Program-made: the position numbers and the translations under genes
Shown: piece by piece, positions 25,686-39,070 of the stretch
Numbering within the stretch: the stretch's first letter is position 1
Layout of the letters: the number at the start of each line of letters is the position of its first letter
Assembly: GCF_011075055.1 (NCBI RefSeq)
Contig: NC_058146.1
Span: forward strand, 7,006,001-7,070,000
Length of the DNA: 64,000 nt
Direction of reading: 5' to 3'
Source: Mangifera indica
Lineage: Eukaryota > Streptophyta > Magnoliopsida > Sapindales > Anacardiaceae
Notes under the pieces: generated by a model
The model's database searches: none
Seen by the model: the letters and a program-made list of their open reading frames with translations, nothing else
What the model was told of the DNA's origin: nothing

Positions 25686-26920
25686 GGTAACCGAGAAATG
25701 TTTTATTATAAAATAGAGAAAAATAATTACATATAAATTATTAATATAAATAAATTATTAATATATTTAATAAAATTTAATAAAAATTAATATATAAAAA
25801 TGATTATTAGATTATTATTTATATTATTTTTATATTATTATTGATAATAAAATATTATTGAATTTTTTTATTAATTATAAATTAAATAATATAATATAAA
25901 TAATAAATTATTAAATTAATTTTCTTTGTACCCAACCAAACCCCTTTATGTAATTATCTAATGATACTATCATATAATATTATATAATTATAGAAAGTTT
26001 TAAATTAAAGATAAAATAATAATTAATTATATATTAATATATTATTGTTTGTACATAAAACTATGTATATTATTTATACATGTTTTATTGATAATTATTA
26101 CAACATTATTGTGAAATAAAAATAAAAAATAATATTGTTTCCTATTTCATGGCTACTAGACAAAAAGACATCCTACTTAGGGCTTATGCTAGATGTAAAG
26201 GGCAAGGACCAAGTCATGACTACCCTTTTTCTCACTATTTTGTATTTATAGTCATGAGTTAATGTTACATAAGTTTAAGATAACTCACAAGATAACATAG
26301 TGGTCATAGCTCATGCCTTAAACTTTCTCATTCTTTATGGAAAGATGCTTGTTCACGGGTTGTTGTTGGGAGTCATATCTACGAGATGACTAAAGGAGGA
26401 ATTTTGATTACATAACAATTACCCCATCGTTTTTGGAGTGTAAATAGTGTTGCAAAAACTTTTCACCTCTTAGCATAAATAAATGCCACATGATTGGTCA
26501 AGATTTTGTAATTTTCTAAATGGTTGTAGGTACCAAACATTTAATACATCGTATATGTGAATTGTATGCCCTTCAAATTGATTCAAAAGTTATGATGTCT
26601 TATGGGTTACGTCTTTTTTCTATATGCTTTTGAGTTGACGAACTTTGTATGTCCAAAAGCGCCTTAATCTTCTTTATAATACTTTTTCTCTAAATATATA
26701 CTTCTATTTAAAATGACTTAAAAACACGTGTATAACTTAAACTTTTAACAATTACAATAGAAAAAACAGTATGTTCACATACACTTACTCAAATTACATG
26801 GAAAAAAGGTGAAAACTAAAATAACTAGAATCCATGTCTCAAACTGGAAATAAAGTAAAAACAATATAAACTTATAAAATCTGCAAATAATGAAAATGTT
26901 TTCCAGTCTCATGCAATGAT

Positions 26921-26986
<66 letters not shown>

Positions 26987-27479
26987 CATGTGCATCCAAT
27001 ATTTGTATTAATATATTCCATTCCTGTTAATCTTGTGCAGTGTGTAAACCTGGAAGGTGTAATAAAATGTTGAGCCTAAATGCACTGTACACTGTACACT
27101 ACTGTGAAGAGTGTAATTTTTTTATCTTGTTCAATGTAGAATTTTATTATTGTCCTGTGCAGAGTGTAATTTTTTTTAACTGTATATGTAAAAATCTTGT
27201 GCAGTGTAATTTGCATTGTGCAACATAAAAATATTAGAATCTGACATACGATTTAAGAACCTCACATTTAAAATGAATGCAAATATTAAGTTCTTTGACA
27301 ATAGCTATTATACACATCAATTTGGTTTGGTTGAGTTTTTAATAAAAATTTTCAACTTGAATATGTTGTTTATACTTTATATGTCATAATTATGCTATAA
27401 CTTGATTTGATTACCTTATAAATTATCTTATAATTGATACAATATTGTTATCTTATAAATTGTTTGTTATTATTAGGTA
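25686..27479. other. AT-rich intergenic sequence
   Basis: 25700-26110 is very AT-rich and includes a motif related to the AT-rich repeat seen near 43880, 60210 and 61592 (ATACATAGTTTTAT-type ends). 26130-26700 shows no gene. 27030-27220 has repeated TGTGCAGTGTAA(T) words without a clear period. Confidence 0.35.
26926..26982. repeat. (TA)n microsatellite
   Basis: An uninterrupted alternating TA tract of more than 50 bp. Confidence 0.95.
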
Positions 27480-30400
27480 TTTAGGATTCTGAAATGTCTT
27501 CTTCTCAATATCACAATAACATACTCTAACTTAGAAATATACCCGTTTAGTTGATCCTAACAATAAAAGCAATTTTATATGCAATTTTTGTGAGAAAATA
27601 ACAAGAGGGAGAGTATTTAGAACAAAGAAACACTTTGTCAGAGGTCATAAAGATGTGAAGAAGTGTACAAAATGCCCCCTTCATATCCATGAGGAGATTA
27701 TACAGTACTTGAATGCCCAGTAGTATTTGTACTTGAATGTCACTGAGTTCTGGGATTCAGACTATCATCATCAACATCCTCTGGGTTGATTCAGTGCTTT
27801 GACTCAAGTTGACTTCATGATCACTACCTTCAAGACCATGGCCAGTTTAATACATAAAAATGTATATGCAAAACTCAGAAACATTACATCTAAACCAGAC
27901 ATAGTAATAAACTCTACATAAGTAAAACATTATTTACACTAAATAGATTACATCACATATGAACAAGTACTTAAATGAAATATTAATCAAACTAAATCAA
28001 TTGCATCTTATTTTAACAAATGCATAAATCATACATTAATCAAACTAAAAATAATAACAAAGAAAATAATTGGCCAGGTAAAAGATATGTTGCTTTGCAT
28101 CCGTTGACTGATGTCACCTACGTGGCAAATCAAACGGTTCACTACGTTTTTTAAGTTAAAAATAACCAAAAAAGGACCGTTAGGAATCCCTAACCTCAGT
28201 TCGCCTATAAATTCAGTTCAGTGACATTCAATTCGTTCAATCTTTTTTCCTCTTCTTTTTTTCAATAATCTTGAGTTTGTATCAGTTCAGTGACATTCAA
28301 TTCGTTCAATCTTTTTTCCTCTTCTTTTTTTAATTCTCTCTTTTATTTGCAAGTAAAGCAAACAAAAGAGAGAATTTTTTTAATGGTATAAGTGATGTCA
28401 ATCATTTGGGAGATAACGATGATAAAGGTGATATCATCTCTTCTACGAAGCAAATTTCAAGTAGTATAAGTAAATATTATGATCAAAGTAGCAGCTTTGG
28501 TCAACAATCTAATGTTAAAGGCTTTATGGATGCATATATGGCTAAAAATTCTAGGAAAATAGAGCAAAATAAGAAGAAAGATGTGATGAGATAGTCCAAT
28601 GTAAATGAAGCCTACTAGAAGGAATTAATGGAAAAAGCTTGTCAAGATATGACTAGATGGATGTATGATGCTGACATAACTTTTAATATCATGAATTATC
28701 CTAGTTTTAAGGTTATGATTAAGTTAATTGGGCGGTATGGAATTGGGAAGAAGCTCCCCAGTTATCATAATGCGAGGATTCCTTTACTAAAAAAAATATG
28801 TGAAATGGTGAATAATTCAATTAAAAAACATATGAAAGAGTGGGCAAAATATGATTGCAACATAATGACTTATAGATGGACATATAAAACACGTAGGAGT
28901 AATAAATTTTGTGATGAATTTCCCTAATAGATTAGTTTTCATTGAATCTATTGATGTTTTTACATATGCAAAATCAGGGGAAAATTGTTTGGCTAGATGG
29001 TGAAAAAGACTGGTGCACAATATGTAGTTCAATTTGTAGTTGACAATGCATAAAAAAAATATTAGCTGGTAAGAGTTAAAATTTTGAATTTTTATTTATT
29101 TTTTCTAATCAATAGTTCATGTATTAAAATTTATATGTTATTTGAATATCTGATTTGTTTTTTAAGAAAATTGTTACAAGCCAAAGGAATCATTTATATT
29201 TCACACCTTGTGCGGCATATTGTGTTGATTTAATATTAGAGGATATTGGAATTTCGTCTGTTATTGCTCTTAAAAGATATATCTATAATTAGTCTAGTAT
29301 GGTGAATATGATAAGACGACTCATGGGTAAGAAAGAGTTATTTAGGCTAGTTGTTATAATATTTACAACAACATTTTTGACATTACAATGCATATATCAA
29401 CAAAAAAATACTTTGAGGAAGATGTTTATATTAGAGGAATGGACACATAATAGATGGGTAAATGAACAACTGGAAAAAAAACTACATCATTTGTCACCTA
29501 GGCTACAATATAGAATAACATCCCTTATCTTTTAAAGTTATTTGGTCCTCTTGTTGGAGTGTTGTGTTTAGTTGATGGTGAAAGAAAACATGCAATGGGA
29601 TATATATGAGGCTATGGAAAAGGCTTAAAAAACAATTGTGAAATGTTTCAAAAAAGATGAAAAGCACAAGTATGAACGAGTAAATGAGATGATTGATTGT
29701 AGATGGGATTGTCAACTTCATCACCCATTGCATGTAGTAGGATATTACTTAAATCCCAAATTCTATTACATGAACCTTGATAGCATGGAAGCAATACTAA
29801 GCTCATGAATGGTTTGTATGATTGCTTGCAAAAGTTGGTTCTAACCATAGATGAGCAAGACAGAATCAATGATGGGTTATCTTTGTATAGAATAGGTGGA
29901 GGTTTATTTGAGATAAACATCATTGTCAAACATACAAAAATAAAATCACTAGCTAAATGGTGGAGTGCTTATGGATTGAGTTGTCCACGTTTGTAAAAGT
30001 TCGTTATTAAAATTCTTAGTCTCACATATAATATTTCTGGCTATGAAAAGAATTTGAGTGTGTTCGACTATGCAAGTATTAATTAGTTATACTTATATCA
30101 TCACTCAATATATATTATCCTACTCTCATTTACTTTTTAATACATGTTCTAATCAATATGTGTTTCATATATATACAAATTCATAGCAAGAAAAGAAATA
30201 AATTAGCACAAGAAAGACTAAATGATTTAGTCTTTGTGAAATAAAATCAACCATTGCAACATCGATATTCAGTTAATGATAGCATAGACCTAATTTTGTT
30301 TGATATAACTGATGAAAATAATGAATGGTTAATAGGGAAAATGGAGGGTGCAAATAACGTTGATTGTATTAATGGTGATGATGAATTGGTGTTTGAAGAT

Positions 30401-30720
30401 GATTTCTTAAATATGGGGTAATGTTGATATGGCTAGTGGTGTTGATGAAACTGTTTATGCTACAAGTACTTACATTGGTATGGTTGAACTTGCAGCAAAA
30501 AAGGCCAAAATTTCTTTTTTTTTTTTTTTAAGTCTAACCCTAAGCCAATGTCTAAGGATAAAAAGATCTTTGAATATAAATTTTCTGATGAAGAAGAATA
30601 TTTTAATGAATAAATAGATGAAATCGAAAATGAAAAATTTGATGATGAGGAAGAAGATATGACATTTGGTTATGAAGATGAACACTTAGATTTCGATTAA
30701 AATATATGTTTGATGGTATC
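27480..30720 (+). pseudogene. Decayed hAT transposon, BED zinc finger to C-terminal tail
   Basis: Plus-strand fragments in transposase order. A BED-type zinc finger lies at about 27540-27720 (CNFCEK, then KKHFVRGH and KKCTKCP). An N-terminal region lies at 28406-28594 and a DUF659-like domain at about 28628-28925 (the motif W-x-KYDCNIMTYRWTYKTRR resembles the GCTIMSDGW block). Catalytic and insertion regions follow at 29300-29990 (VDGERKHAMGYIYEAMEKA, then ECRWD-like CRWDCQLHHPLH). An acidic tail ends near 30700. Stops and frameshifts break every part. 27725-28380 is non-coding and may be an intron or insertion. Terminal inverted repeats were not located. Confidence 0.75.
28214..28330. repeat. 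Direct repeat, 48-bp unit with 69-bp period
   Basis: Two almost identical copies of CAGTTCAGTGACATTCAATT plus a pyrimidine-rich tail (28214-28261 and 28283-28330), just upstream of the hAT open frame and downstream of a CCTATAAATTC TATA-like sequence. It may be the duplicated leader of the element. Confidence 0.8.
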
Positions 30721-31137
30721 ACATTGTTGTACAAAATCACTTTTAATTTACATTCAATTACATACAAATAGCAATATTTTAATTATATTTATTCTATATA
30801 AGAAAAAGATGAATTCTTTTTTTTTTTACTTGTTGAAATATACAAATAATTTACAACAAGATATAGGCACATGCATTTATAATAAGTAAAATTTTAAATA
30901 CCAAAATAATATATTATTTTATATATAATTTAAATTCATTCAATTATCTATAAATAGTATTATTATTTTAATGATTGAAAAGGGGAGAATAATTAATGGT
31001 TTGAGTACAATCTAAATTAATAAAAAGAAAAATAAAAGTTTGAAGGATGAGGGGCTTTCTAAGATTAGGCTTTGACATGATTAGTGGTCCACAATCCCAT
31101 GATGGGTGTTCTGTATGGTTTGTGTATTTTGTGTACC

Positions 31138-31456
31138 TAGGGTTGGATTCAAACTAAGCCAGTTCGAATTTGAGCTCGAGTTTGGCTCGGTCGAACCCGA
31201 AATGAGTTGACTTTAGTCGAGCTCGATTGAACTTGAGTTACTCATCAGATTTTCTAATTAAAATTTTTGATACAAAACAACATCGTTTTGAACAATATGT
31301 ATTAAAACGACGTCATTTTGATAATAAAAAATGAGCCAAATTGAATTCAAACTAGTCTTAGCCAAGTTCGATCAAACTCGGCTCAAACTCACACTAATTA
31401 TATATGAACCAAGTCAAACTTGAGCTTGAGCTCGACTCAGTTTGAATCTAACCCTA
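31138..31456. mobile_element. hAT MITE copy 2 with near-exact 8-bp target duplication
   Basis: A 319-bp element with TAGGGTTGGATTC and GAATCTAACCCTA ends. The flanks are TGTGTACC (31130-31137) and TGTGTATC (31457-31464), 7 of 8 identical. Inside is a paired core: ACAACATCGTTTT and, about 30 bp later, AAAACGACGTCATTTT. Same family as copies at 17240 and 44221. Confidence 0.88.
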
Positions 31457-31899
31457 TGTGTATCACATAGATTGTTGAGGTTTTAGGGGTTTTATGTTTT
31501 AGATTTAAATATTTAATTAAATATTTAAATAATATATTATTATTTTTAATTAAAAATAAAATAATATTTAACATATAATATTAACATTTCAATACTTAAC
31601 TAAATTCTAAAATCTTGTATAAATAATTTTGCTCATTTAGTATATATTTTAAATAATCATTTTATGAGGCATATCATTATTTTTTTAACTGTTGAATTTT
31701 GATTTTAAAAAATGATAAGTAAAAATTCTTACACATGGTGAATTTTCCACCACGTAGACACTTTGAAAATTTTTTGTGAATACATTAAATGCAAGAAGAT
31801 AAACATGAAAGGTGAATAATGAGGGCCCAGGGGGAAGGGGGGTGCGGGCCTGTGAATTTTCCTATATAAGGACCCCCCTCAATTTGTATATACACTAAT

Positions 31900-33123
31900 T
31901 TAACAATTCTATTTCACGCCTCTCAAATTCTCTGCTTTCATTTTTCTTCAGCTTACATCTACTTCATTTTTCTTCTTCTCCTGCATAAGTTTTTCTTTAA
32001 TTATAAAATCATTTACTCATAATTTTTATTATATTTATAACACATTATTGATACCATCAGTTTAGATATATTTTAATATCATTTATTTTTTAATTACATT
32101 ATTATTTTATTTATATATTGTAATATCTTAGTTATGATATTCTCTTATCTGTAAAATACAAACTATAAATATTTTAATTTTTGTGATTTTTCTACTTAAT
32201 TTTTTATTTATAATTTTATTTAACTTACGATTCAAAGTTTGTAAAATCATGAATCTGGATTTGAAGTCCTGAATATTATTTATAATATGAAGTTTATAAA
32301 ATCAAAACAATTTTAATTCACGCCTCCCAAATTCTCTGCTTTCATTTTTCTTTTGCTTACATCTATTTCATTCCTCTTCTTCTCTTGCATAAGTTTTTCT
32401 TTAATTATAAAATCCTTTACTCATAATTTTTATTATATTTATAACACGTTATGAGTACTATCAGCTCATATATATTTTAATATTAGTTATATTTTAATTA
32501 TGTTATTATTTTATTTGTATATTATAAATACAGATATTGAAATTATAATATTGTCTTATTTATAAAATACAAATTAGAGATATTTTAGTTTCTATTATTC
32601 TTCTATTTAATTTTTCATTTATAGATGTATTTAACTTGCAACCCAAAATTTATAAAATCATGAATTTAGATATGAACTTTTAAATATCATTTATAACCTA
32701 AAATTTATAAAATTGGAAAAATTTTAATTCACACTTCCCAAATTCTCTGCTTTCATTTTTCTTCCGCTTACATCTACTTCATTCTTCTTCTTCTTCCGCA
32801 TAAGTTTTTCTTTAATTAGAAAATCGTTTACTCATAATTTTTATCATATTTACAATACATTATTAGTACCATCAACTCAGATATGTTTTAATATTAGTTA
32901 TCTTTTAATTATGTTATTGTTTTGTTTGTATATTGTAAATACGAATATCTCAATTATAATATTGTCCTATTTACAAAATATAAATTATAGATATTTTAAT
33001 TTATGTTATTCTTGTGCTTAATTTTTCATTTACAATTGCATTTAACTTGCAATCTGAAGTTTGCAAAATCATAAATCTAGACCTGAAGTTCTGAATATCA
33101 TTTATAACTTGAAGTTTAAAAAA
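31900..33123 (+). repeat. Tandem 404-411-bp repeat of the Copia LTR end plus leader, three copies
   Basis: The anchor TTCTCTGCTTTCATTTTTCTT recurs at about 31929, 32333 and 32744. Each time it is followed by TTACATCTA(C/T)TTCATT, GCATAAGTTTTTCTTTAATTA and the TATTTA(T/C)AA(C/T)AC LTR end, then by about 260 bp of leader with T(G/A)AAGTTTATAAAATC words. The third copy is cut by the hairpin element. Confidence 0.85.
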
Positions 33124-33917
33124 GGCCAAACGACTATTTCCCACCCAAGGTTTAGCGTTTTCTCAAATGTCCCCCCTTTAACTATGGAAACACCAAACAC
33201 CCACCCATGAGCGGTTAGATTTAACAAAACTCTAACGGTGGTAAAGGTAAAATCGTCATTTTCACTATAATATTAAAAATAAACTAAAATAGAATATAAT
33301 TTTACCCCCCTAAACTTTAAAAACTAAAATTTTCCCCCAGCCTAAGTTTTAAAAAATCGCAGTTTCACCTTAGGTTTTGGTTTTGAAATCTCCGGCGACC
33401 TCTCCGGCTCCGTTGCCGATGACCTCTCCCTCCCGAAGCAAGCTCTCCTTCCGATGATCTCTTTCCTCCCATTTGGAGGTCCGATCGACGCCGAAGACGC
33501 CTTGGGAGACGAAGAACTTCGTCGGGGAAGACGAAGACGACGGCTTCGTCTTCGTCTTCCCCGACGAAGTTCTTCGTCTCTCAAGGAGTCTCCGGCGCCG
33601 ATCGGACCTCCAAATGGGAGGAAAGAGATCGCCGAAAGGAGAGCTTGCTTCGGGAGGGAGAGGCCGTCGGCAACGGAGCCGGAGAGGTCGTCGGAGATTT
33701 CAAACCAAACCCTAGGGTGAAATTGCGATTTTTTAAAACTTAGGATGAGGAAAAATGTTAGTTTTTAAAGTTTAGGGGGGCAAAAAGAGATAAAATTTTT
33801 AGGCGTTAGGGTTCTGTTAAATCTAATCGGCCATGGGTGGGTGTTTAGTGTTTTCATAGTTAAAAGGGGGATATTTGAGAAAACGCTAAACCTTGGGTGG
33901 GAAATAGTCGTTTGGCC
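33124..33917. mobile_element. 794-bp full-length hairpin MULE-type element with GC-rich core
   Basis: The ends GGCCAAACGACTATTTCCCA and its inverted complement are flanked by TTTAAAAAA on both sides (33115-33123 and 33918-33926), a 9-bp Mutator-type target duplication. The two arms match through to a GC-rich centre at about 33380-33710, so the whole element is one palindrome. The open frames within (for example 33454-33720) exist in both orientations and are products of the palindrome, not genes. It sits in the leader of the Copia element and so inserted later. Confidence 0.92.
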
Positions 33918-34204
33918 TTTAAAAAATCATTAATCTATATCAGAAGTCCTAACTATCATTTGATTATATATTTATATTAGAATAATTGAATCTGATTTAC
34001 AACCTGAAGATTGCAAAATTGTGAGAATATATATTTACATATATGGGCTCGAAGTCCCAAATTTTATCAAAATATTTATTTGTTTTACATGAACTATATC
34101 ACATTTACAAGCTAAAGTTTGTATAAATTGTGAAAAATATAGAGTTGAAGTTCGAAATATAATCGGAATGAAAGTTTTAAATACTATAATATTTTAAATA
34201 CTAA

Positions 34205-34420
34205 TTACAAAACTAGAAGTTTTGTAAATATGAGATAATATCTGAACCTAAAGTTTTGAAAATTAATCTCAATATTTCCTCAACAAAATGAGCTATTTCG
34301 TAAATATGAAATAATATCTAAACTTAAAGTTTCAAAGATTAATCGTATATATTCTTTACAAAATAAGAAGTTTTGTGAATATGAACAATATTTGAATTTA
34401 AAGTTTCTAAAATTAGATAA
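34205..34420 (+). repeat. Tandem repeat of about 75 bp, three degenerate units
   Basis: The anchor GT(A/G)AATATGA recurs at about 34224, 34300 and 34375, each followed by AATAT(C/T)T(G/A)AA and TAAAGTTT. It lies in the leader or gag region of the Copia element. Confidence 0.7.
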
Positions 34421-37400
34421 ATATAATTAAACATGCTTTTTATACGATTACCCACCTAGAATTTATGAATCTTGAAAAATTGATTAAGTAAAATGTCTTA
34501 AAAGAACAAATACAAAACTACTGTTTTTTTGATGTCACATTCCCAAAGGATTGCAAGCCAAATGTGTGGATATAATGATAAATCTACTAGATTCATAGAG
34601 AAATTTGAATGATAAATTTGAACATTAAATTCAATAATACTTCTAATAACTTTGTAATTTAATACAACTCTGTAATGTTCAGAATCTATTCCTGATTGAG
34701 ATAATGTGAAAGAAAAAAATTCTTCATTTTTATTTTTATAATATGCTCCTACAATAGTAATATTGAGAAAAGAAATTTTGCATTAATGTTATATTTTTTC
34801 GTTAATAAAAAACCATCAAACTTGCCCCATAAATACTACATCGTTCTTTGAAGTGAACATAACTACTAATAGTAGTTTTCATGGGTTTGAATAAGGTCAT
34901 AGATGAAATAATTTTCGAATCGAAAATGGTAATACTAGAAAATCTCAGTCATATCATTAGAAGTGGACTAACACTAAAACAAAATAAAAAATAAAGAATA
35001 ATGCAGAGTAAACTACAAAACAATAGGTGTAGTTGTAAATGTCATTGGTCGCATTCATGTAGTACACACAAACATTGAGTAGATCTATATTAAATATCCA
35101 TAAAAATTAAATTTATTGATGATTTAGATCTTGTTGATCTAATGAATCTTGATGTTTCAAGACTTTTTTCAAGAATAAAAATATAAGTCACTTGACTAGT
35201 GACGTGAATATTTAGGATTTTTATAATTAAAATCCATCATATATAATTATTTTGTAGTCATGATTATTATTTTGTGCTTTATTATCATGTTCTCCTTTCT
35301 TTTACTGTTTTATGTGTGTTATAATTAACGTAATTTTTAAATGAAAGAATATGAACTCCAAAATTGAAGCATTTACTTCAAAAGCTGATGATGAAAAACA
35401 TGTGTTTGATGAACAGTGTAACAATATACAAATTCCTACGGAAAAGAAAATTTTCTTAACTTTAGCACCAATTAAAAATAAAGTAAATATTATATCATGA
35501 TCAATAAATCTGATTAAAAGCTCTGAAAGAACCATAATTTTGTTAAAAAAATATAACTAAATTAAGCATCAATGGTATATTACATTCAAGTTGATAAAAA
35601 AGAAATCTACTTACCTTTAAAGATATAATAAATAATGGTTTCCACATTGAAACCGTGAGTGAAAATGATATATAATTCATTTATATAACTGGTAATGCCT
35701 CTAGAAGAAGACTTATACTAGAAAAATTCTTATAGTAGATAATTATCTGCTTTGTCATCTGGATTATATTAAACAATCATAAAAGCAAATGAAACTTACA
35801 CAGTACCGAACCAGAGATTCTCTAATCCAAAAGTATTTATGCTTTGACATAACCATTTAGGTCATCCAAGATCTACAATGATGCGTAAGATTGTTGAAAA
35901 TTCATATATATATGCATTAAATAATTACAAGATTTTATTGTCCAGTGAAAAATTATGCACCGCTTATTTTCAAACAAATTAGTAATCAGACAATCTCCCT
36001 CCAAAATCAGAGTTGAATCCTCTTCATTCTTACAAAAGATTTAAGGAGATATTCGTTATTTTATGCTCTTAATTGATGCATCTACTCGATGATCTTATGT
36101 TTGTTTATTGTCAATTTGAAATGTTGCATTTGCTAAACTATTAACACAAATTATCAAATTAAAGACACATTTCACAAATTATTTGATCAAATCAATACGG
36201 CTAAATAATACTAGTGAATTTACATCCAAGATATTTGATGATTATTGCATGTCTATAGGGATTGATGTTGAACATCCAGTTTCATATGTCCACACACAAA
36301 ATGGATTAGTTGAATCTCTTATTAAACGACTTTAGGTAACTGCATGCATTTTATTACTAAGAACTTAATTACCAACTTCTATGTGAAGACATGTTATATT
36401 ACATGTTGCAACGTTAATTTACTTATGAGCTTCCTCTTATTATCAATATTCTCCCCTATAATTAATTCTTAGTTATCAACTTGATATATCTTATTTGAGG
36501 ATATTTGGTTGCACTGTATATTTTTCTATTACACCTTCTTAATACACAAAAATAGGACCCTAATGTCATTTAAAAATTTTTGTTGGATATAATTCACTAT
36601 CCATTATCAGATATATGAAATCATTAACAGATGATTTTTTTACTACATGATTTACAGATTGTCACTTTGATAAGACAACATTCTCACCTTTAAGGGAAAA
36701 GAAAATATCTCCTGAAGTTAAACATGAATTTACTTGGTACGTACCTATCATGTCTCATTTAGATCCTTATACATTCCAAAGTGAAACTAAAATGTAGAGG
36801 ATAATGCATTTACAAATTATTGTCAATAAATGTTTGATGCATTTGTAGATATGACAAAAGTGACAATATCACACATACTAAAGCACCAACAAGAATTAAT
36901 ATGATTATTGAACAATCTATTAGAATCGTGACTGATCAATCTATGCTCATTAAAAGTGTGGTAGACCTGTTGGATCGAAGGACACTGTCCCTCGAAAAAA
37001 AAGATAAATAATCAAACAAATATCAATCATGATGATCATAAAATGAATGAAAAATTCACTCTTTAATATTCCTTTAGAAGAGGTTATAGTCTCTAAAAAG
37101 ACTCGAGCTCCTGAGGTGATATAAAACCCTAAAAAACAGAAAAATGAAACTATCAAAATATCTTTAAATTATGCCTATACATGGAGATGTGAAACAATTA
37201 ACATTGATGAGGTATTTTTATTTGCAGTAGTTACTAAAATTATGAATGATGATGATTTTAAACCATATACTGTGCATTGCACGTCTAACTCCACTTTTTA
37301 AGAAATTAAATAATTATGTTCCTTCACTTTACTGAAATTATGAAGAAGTTTATAACATATTGAATAAAATGTGTATTATATTTTTTTTTTCTTTTATTAA

Positions 37401-38154
37401 ATTTTTCTAGCAAGGGTTTCAATAAGGCACATCCAACTCTATTTTTTAAGAAATTAAATAATTATGTTTTTTCACTTTGGTTTTTATCCTATTAAATATT
37501 TTTCTTAATAAGATTAATGTTTTTATTTATAAGTGATGAGAATTCAAAGAGAATGTTATATATATAGTAGATTTTCCACCACATAGACAATTTGGAAATT
37601 TTGTATAAATGCATTAAATGTAAAAAGATAAACATGAAAGGCAGCCAATGAGGGGGCAGTGAGTTTTCTTATGTAAAGACCCCTCCTCGCCATTTGTACG
37701 CACACCCATTTAACAACTTTAATTCATGCCTCTCAAATTATCTACTTTCATTTTTCTTCTGCTTACATCTATTTCATTCTTCTTCTTCTCTTGCATAAGT
37801 ATTTATTCAATTATAAAATCTTTTACTCATATTTTTTTTATCATATTTACAACAAAAATTAAGTTATTATAGCTTGAGACATATATTTGTGTGTGTTGGG
37901 TCAAAATAATACAATTTTTTTGACAAATTTTGTAAAAATTCATTTATGTGGAAGAGTGATGACATAAAAGGTTAAGATAGTCACATTTAATACTAACTCA
38001 ATTTTGTAACAATTCATCTCCGTCTTTAACAAATATGATTGCTTTGTTTGAAGACGATGTCAAAAAAGGGAGAAAAAAAAGAGGGAGAAAAAAGTCAACT
38101 AGAGATAACGTCAAAAAAAAAAAATAAAAGAAAGAAAACTTAAGGGAAAAATAT

Positions 38155-38390
38155 AGCATTTCAAAATTTAATCATAAGAGAAAATTGTTAGTTTTCTAAA
38201 CTAAAGAAAAAATAGATTTTATTTTATTATTTTTAATATATTACTAATTAAATGATCATTTTACTCTTGAAACTAATTAAGTTTTTAGTTTTAACAATTC
38301 ATGGTGAGAGTTTAGGTTTTCAATACTTAATGGGTATCAATTTGGAGATAAAACAAGCCTTGGGTTGGAATAAATTTTTTGGTTTTTTTT
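38155..38390. mobile_element. Single arm of a fold-back element related to 51528-52324
   Basis: The order of motifs (GAAAATTGTTAGTTTTC, AAATGATCATTTTACTC, GAGAGTTTAGGTTTTCA, CCTTGGGTTGGAATAA) matches the right arm of the elements at 51528 and 58155. No left arm is seen, so this is a truncated copy. Confidence 0.5.
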
Positions 38391-38424
38391 TTTTTTGAGA
38401 TAATCTTTTTTTTTTTATAATGAT

Positions 38425-38831
38425 AAGGGTGGGCACAAACCGAATCAAATCTAAACACACTTTGACTCAAGTTTGGTTAGAATCAATTTGAGTTTGATTT
38501 GAATTCATTGCACTGATATTAATGGTGGTTTTGAGTTTGACTCGAATTTATGATTGAATATGTGACTCAAATTCTTGGTTTGAATTTATAGTTTATTGAC
38601 AAAACAATATCGTTTAACAATTATTTAATATCATTTAAATCGAGTCATGAGCTAAGTTCAAATCGAATCGAGTAATTTATCTAGCTTACGAGCTAAATTG
38701 AGCTGAACTCTCTATAGCTCGAGTTCGGTTCAGTTTTAAAATGAACTAAAACTTTTAACTCGAACTCAATTCATATTTAAAGTAAATGAATTCAAATTGA
38801 ATTAAGTTAGCTTGTTTTGGGTCGAACCCTA
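38425..38831. mobile_element. Diverged hAT MITE copy upstream of DHDPS
   Basis: The ends AAGGGTGGGC and CGAACCCTA and the interior (GAGCTAAGTTCAAATCGA, AACAATATCGTTTAACA as a decayed core) resemble the MITE family. Flanks ATAATGAT and ACAATGGT match at 6 of 8 positions. It ends about 240 bp before the DHDPS start codon. Confidence 0.5.
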
Positions 38832-39070
38832 ACAATGGTATTATCTCTAGCTGAAAATGCTGACCACTGGTGGAGGGTCAACAGTTATTTCCAAAACGGG
38901 GCGGGGTAACATGCATTAGAAAATACTCAAGGGGTTTAACAAGTATTCCCGATTATTTTCCAAATCAATTAAATTATTCTGTCACACTTCCTCTCATTAT
39001 CATCTGCGGCGGCTTCGTCTTTCTCTTCACTCTATCCATCCGAAGTTCCGGTGGGATTTTCCAGGAAAAT

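Larger units (their letters stand above)
31713..37854 (+). mobile_element. Ty1/Copia retrotransposon with both LTRs, decayed
   Basis: The 5' LTR (about 31713-32042) and 3' LTR (about 37554-37854) share GATTTTCCACCAC(A/G)TAGACA, AAAGATAAACATGAAAGG, a TATA-like region and the end TTTA(T/C)AACA. Integrase sequence lies at about 36045-36345 (the FTSKIFDDYCMSIGIDVEHP block and HTQNGLVESLIKRL), and a polyprotein segment at about 37140-37290 (TWRCETINIDEVF). All frames carry stops. The LTR 3' end plus leader is tandemly repeated, and a hairpin element interrupts the leader at 33124-33917. A convincing target duplication was not found (AAAAA against AAAAT). Confidence 0.82.

Noticed and set aside
33342..33720. 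Arg-rich open frames on both strands
   Set aside because: They occur as mirror images because the hairpin element is palindromic; composition and symmetry explain them.
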